DNA from: Pipra filicauda
Taxonomy: Eukaryota > Chordata > Aves > Passeriformes > Pipridae
Assembly: GCF_003945595.2 (NCBI RefSeq)
Contig: NW_024104332.1
Span: 1,860,001 to 1,924,000 of the forward strand
DNA: 64,000 nt
Direction of reading: 5' to 3'
The position numbers and the translations under genes were made by a program. Below the pieces are notes generated by a model. That model worked only from the letters and a program-made list of their open reading frames with translations. It was not told the DNA's origin and did not search any database. Each line of letters begins with the position of its first letter. The first letter of the stretch is position 1. This document shows, in pieces, positions 60,251-64,000 of this stretch.

Positions 60251-63200
60251 CTTTAGGATCCATAACACCAGGTCAGCATCACCATGCTGCATTATTTCCA
60301 GAAAGTAATTATCTCTCTCTTTCCTCACAAGAGGAAACAAAGCTGGGATGAGGAGTTTTCTCTCATCGTCTCTCTTTAGAGAAATGGAGACCCTTGTTGG
60401 CTGCCCAGGGAGTCACAGCCTGAGATCAAAAATCCTCTGAGGCAAAGTCCTCCTCCTGCTCCACAGAGCAGTTCCTAGATTAAAATTTGCATTTTCCTTC
60501 TTTCAGGAAGGTTTCCAGCTGCAGAAGTGGTGTGGCCACTGCTCAATTCAACCAGCTGATCTGGAACAACCAGCCCACCAGAAGTAAACCATGTGCATGT
60601 GGCAGGAATTATCCTAATTCCACTCATACAACTGCAGGCATGCAGCACTTAGGACCCATTCTGACAAACATGTCAGAAAGTTCAGTTCAGTGTTAACAAG
60701 GAAATCAATAATGAACAGAAGCAAGAAGACAGCAAATCTGGACAACTTTCTGATGTCTTTGAAATGTAGCCAAGTCAGGACACATTTCTGGGGAATCAGA
60801 AACCATTCTGGTCTGATGATACACAGTGGTAATGGAGAGGGGTTTATTGGTTTCTGCAGGCTTTGGACATCTGTAATTCAAAATCCACTGCATATTTCAA
60901 ATAATTTTTCTATTTGATAGAGCATAAAAGGAACCCATCTGCATGTGACATGCTGTTCTGTTGCTGGGAGAGACTTTTTCCCAGTCTCAGATGTTGTAAA
61001 AAGGCACTTCAGCACCATAGATGCTTTCCTGAAAGCTGATTCCAGTGTAACTCTGTGCACGAGCTCCAAATCATGGTAAATATCATTATTAATACTGCAA
61101 CATCATGTGCTCAAAGGTCACAGAACACCAGCACTAAAGCCTAATGTTCCTGGCACCCTATCCACTCTGCATTTGAACAGGACAGGTCCCCTCTCAGCCC
61201 TGTGCAAACACAAGGAGGATGCACAAATGTAAACTCACTGGGTAATGAAAGTGTCCCCTAGGGCAGACAGTTCCAGCAAACACTGACACAGCACTGTGGT
61301 CCTGGGCCAGGGAGCCACAGAGAGTCACTCAGTGGGAGTGAATCCTGCACCCATCAGTCACTGCTAGTGGATAGAAAGGAATGGCACATGCTCCAAGATT
61401 TTCAACTCTGTGGAGGTTTTTCACTGCTAAACTCAGCGGGTCTCTCCATCATGTACAAACTTCATTCCTCAAACACCTTGTCAAGCCTATTCTAAGTTGG
61501 CACAGCCACACGCTAAATGTGGCCAAAGCCACGTGCTAAATGCAACAGTCACCACTGCTCAAACTGCTCAGGAAAAGGTTTTTAGTATGTACAGACCAAA
61601 GCAGCATTCTCCAGGCCTTGTTTTCAAAAACAGGTGAACAAGCTTGGGTAATATAATAGCAATTTTACAATACCAGCCCTGCAGCTGTGTTTGTAGAGAA
61701 AATCAACCTCAGCAATTAAAGTCTGACAAAATGATCAGCAACTAAAAACAGCCTTGCAATTTCCTGGAAACCATGGTAAAGAAAGCACTACCTGACATAT
61801 CTATTGTAATTCACATGCAGATGTTCACGGTTTTCTTCACACCCTAGATAAATACCAAAGATATTTTTGCTCTCAGGTTTTGTTACGTCTCACCTATCTG
61901 TGGCTGTCACATTTTGCAATGAAAACAAGACAACAGTTCCCTTACAGGTAAGATACTATGAAGTTTAGTACACATAACATGTAAATTCAATTTTCCCTGA
62001 CACAAGGAGCAGTTGTGTACCTGACAAATTATCCTTATATCTTGATGTCAAAAAAGAACAGGAGCTAAGAAGGGGGCAAGTACCTCTCCACATAGGCAGC
62101 AGTGTAGCCTGGGATGGTGAAAGTGCCAGGGCATATGTTGAGAAGTTGCTGTGGAGCAAGGAGGAGGATCCCTGCCTGCTGCCCTAAGCAAGAGCCTAAT
62201 CTTTCCTCTCCTCCTTGCAAGATTTTTTCTTGCTGCCTTTCTCTTGACCCTTCATAAAAAGCAGGAGACAAGTCTTTAATGAATTTCCTGCAGGCCTGAT
62301 CCTCTTTTGCATGGTCAAGCCCTGCACAGGATCAAAGATGTTTAGTTTGCCTCTGCAAGTGGGAAGCAGGAGTCCTGGGAATCAGCTGTGGGACAAAGAG
62401 GTCACTTCTGATGGGGAGATTTCTCCAGAGAGATAACTCTGCACCCTCCTTTCATAGCACAATCAGATCCCACTTGAATAAATTTTCTTTTTCCCTGCTC
62501 TCTATTTTTTCCTCATATATTTTCCTCATATTTTTTCCCAGCTAGGTGCTGGCAGCAGACACTGGTAACTGGAAACAGGCACATCTAACAAGGCCCTCAG
62601 AGCCACATGTCCTCCTCCTGTGTTTATACCACCTGCAGTTTTCCCACTAAGCCTGTCTATTCAAATTTCACCTCCCTTTCCATCCGGTATTATCAGGGCT
62701 CATTTATGTTAAGACAGTTAACACCTCATTAAATTATATGGAGGCACAGCTATTTGCTAGGAGGAGAAACAAAACTTATGATTTGAAAATACATGGTTAC
62801 TTACACATGCATGACTTCACACACACAGTACACGAAGTGTATGTAGATGGTAGATTCATGGTTTGCTATATTGTGAGACTACTGAGAGCTGCTTTAAGCA
62901 ATGAGCAGGTAAGTCTTTTAAGTCACTGCTTGCAAGACTGTGTCCAATGCAGGCCACGGGACATGAACCATTTCTGTGTCTGTGAGACCTACAAGATATG
63001 TGTGGCTCTGCTTTCTAGCTTCATACAATCTAAGAGAGTCTTTGTCCTTCAGAAAGAGGAGACAGTCAAGGGATTATGAATAATAATGGAAAAGGGATAA
63101 AAGTGAAAGAAGCAGCAAAGGATTATGTGCTTTCAGTGGAAATTTGGAGAGAGATGAATAGTGCCTGAGACACAACAAACATCTTCCAGCAGATGCAGAA

Positions 63201-64000
63201 GAAGGTGACCAAATTTTGGTCCAGTAAAACACAGTTACTGAGGTTGAGAGAAGCCATTCAGACGAGCTGTGTTTCTCGTATCCATTTGCAACTCTGTCTT
63301 AAAGTAAAAAACGTATGATGAGTTACACATTGCAATATCATAATCTGCCTAATTGCACATTCTGGACCATTAAGGAGGAGGCAGCTGACTAGAGAACTAC
63401 CATAAAGATAGGAAAGTTGGATTACTCTTGGTGTTAGAAAACCGGTCAACTGCAAAACGTGACTGATGATTTGGGGGGATATATCAGACTAACTGCTAAT
63501 CCCTTGTACTGCAATTATTTGGGACACTGAAAAAAAATGAAATTTCATTCCCAAAAGAGAGGTTTCATCACCCATTACCAATTAAGGAAATAGCTCATTT
63601 AAACCTTCAGGAGTCCAACAAATTGTTTCATCAAAACTTCTGATGCTGCCAAAACACAGGATAAACACCAGGAAAAACCACCCTGCAACTCGCTTCTCAC
63701 AGGGCTATTGCAGTTCCTCTCAAAGGGGGTGGGAAAAGCCCTGTTTTGTATGTTAAACACTACAGCAAAAAATACTTGTCCGTGATGGGAAAAAATGAAG
63801 CCAGCTCAGACTGGCACGGTTTCAAAACCCTCCCAATCGCACATCGACAAATTCTCACACCAAATTCCACTCTGAGGCCAGGAACCAGGCTGAGATATAC
63901 CCTCACTATGTGCCAGTTTGACCACAGCAGAATAGTTCACTCTATCCCCACTGTACATGTTCAGAAACAATTAAAATTACTTCTTTCCTGGAAAAGAGAT
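60251..64000. other. Unique non-coding DNA
   Basis: No gene recognised. Short T-rich direct repeats (TTTTCCTCATAT twice near 62.52 kb) are the only clear simple structure. The frame 62738-63079 lacks any known domain. Confidence 0.5.

Noticed and set aside
63180..63240. Possible L3/CR1 fragment (GCAGAAGAAGGTGACCAAAT)
   Set aside because: Only about 20 bases resemble the family; no flanking landmarks.
1..64000. Bacterial-type features (operons, CRISPR arrays, phage att sites)
   Set aside because: Repeat content, lack of dense coding sequence and composition show vertebrate nuclear DNA; no regularly spaced direct repeats with unique spacers were seen.

Overview
The window looks like vertebrate nuclear DNA, almost certainly from a bird and quite possibly a songbird. 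The evidence is the repeat content: several CR1 LINE fragments, all carrying the CR1 3' ending close to GATTCTRT, long-terminal-repeat (LTR) insertions of endogenous retroviruses, and no Alu, L1 or other mammalian young repeats. Base composition is moderately AT-rich, short open frames are scattered at random on both strands, and no frame over about 175 codons exists. I recognise no host protein-coding gene, rRNA or tRNA. The window is best read as intergenic or deep intronic sequence. Species and locus cannot be told from sequence alone.

Layout. 1-8.5 kb is unique AT-rich DNA with one possible conserved non-coding block. 8.5-13.5 kb carries a cluster of very old amniote repeats: a MIR/L2-like remnant, two L3/CR1-like LINE remnants and a palindromic element. 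14-20.4 kb is the densest repeat zone: a minus-strand CR1, a plus-strand CR1, a 1.13-kb LTR, a decayed ERVL-type integrase remnant and another CR1. 20.4-32.2 kb is mostly unique with simple repeats and one possible splice-flanked frame. 32.2-33.8 kb holds a degenerate minisatellite followed by a probable LTR. 33.8-45 kb is unique. 45.0-45.55 kb is a solo LTR with 6-bp target-site duplications. 50.0-52.3 kb is the longest LINE copy, a 5'-truncated CR1 with endonuclease and reverse transcriptase remnants, broken by frameshifts and stops. 52.3-64 kb is unique apart from one small minus-strand CR1 end.

Nothing here forms an operon or working pathway. What the window records is the history of insertions: ancient amniote LINE/SINE activity, then CR1 retrotransposition in birds, then retroviral LTR insertions that mostly recombined to solo LTRs. 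The most interesting items are the cleanly bounded 546-bp LTR with tandem arrays and a perfect hairpin, the 1.13-kb LTR beside an integrase remnant whose relation to it is unresolved, the LTR candidate at 33 kb, and several near-perfect hairpins. I do not see evidence of a new biological system.
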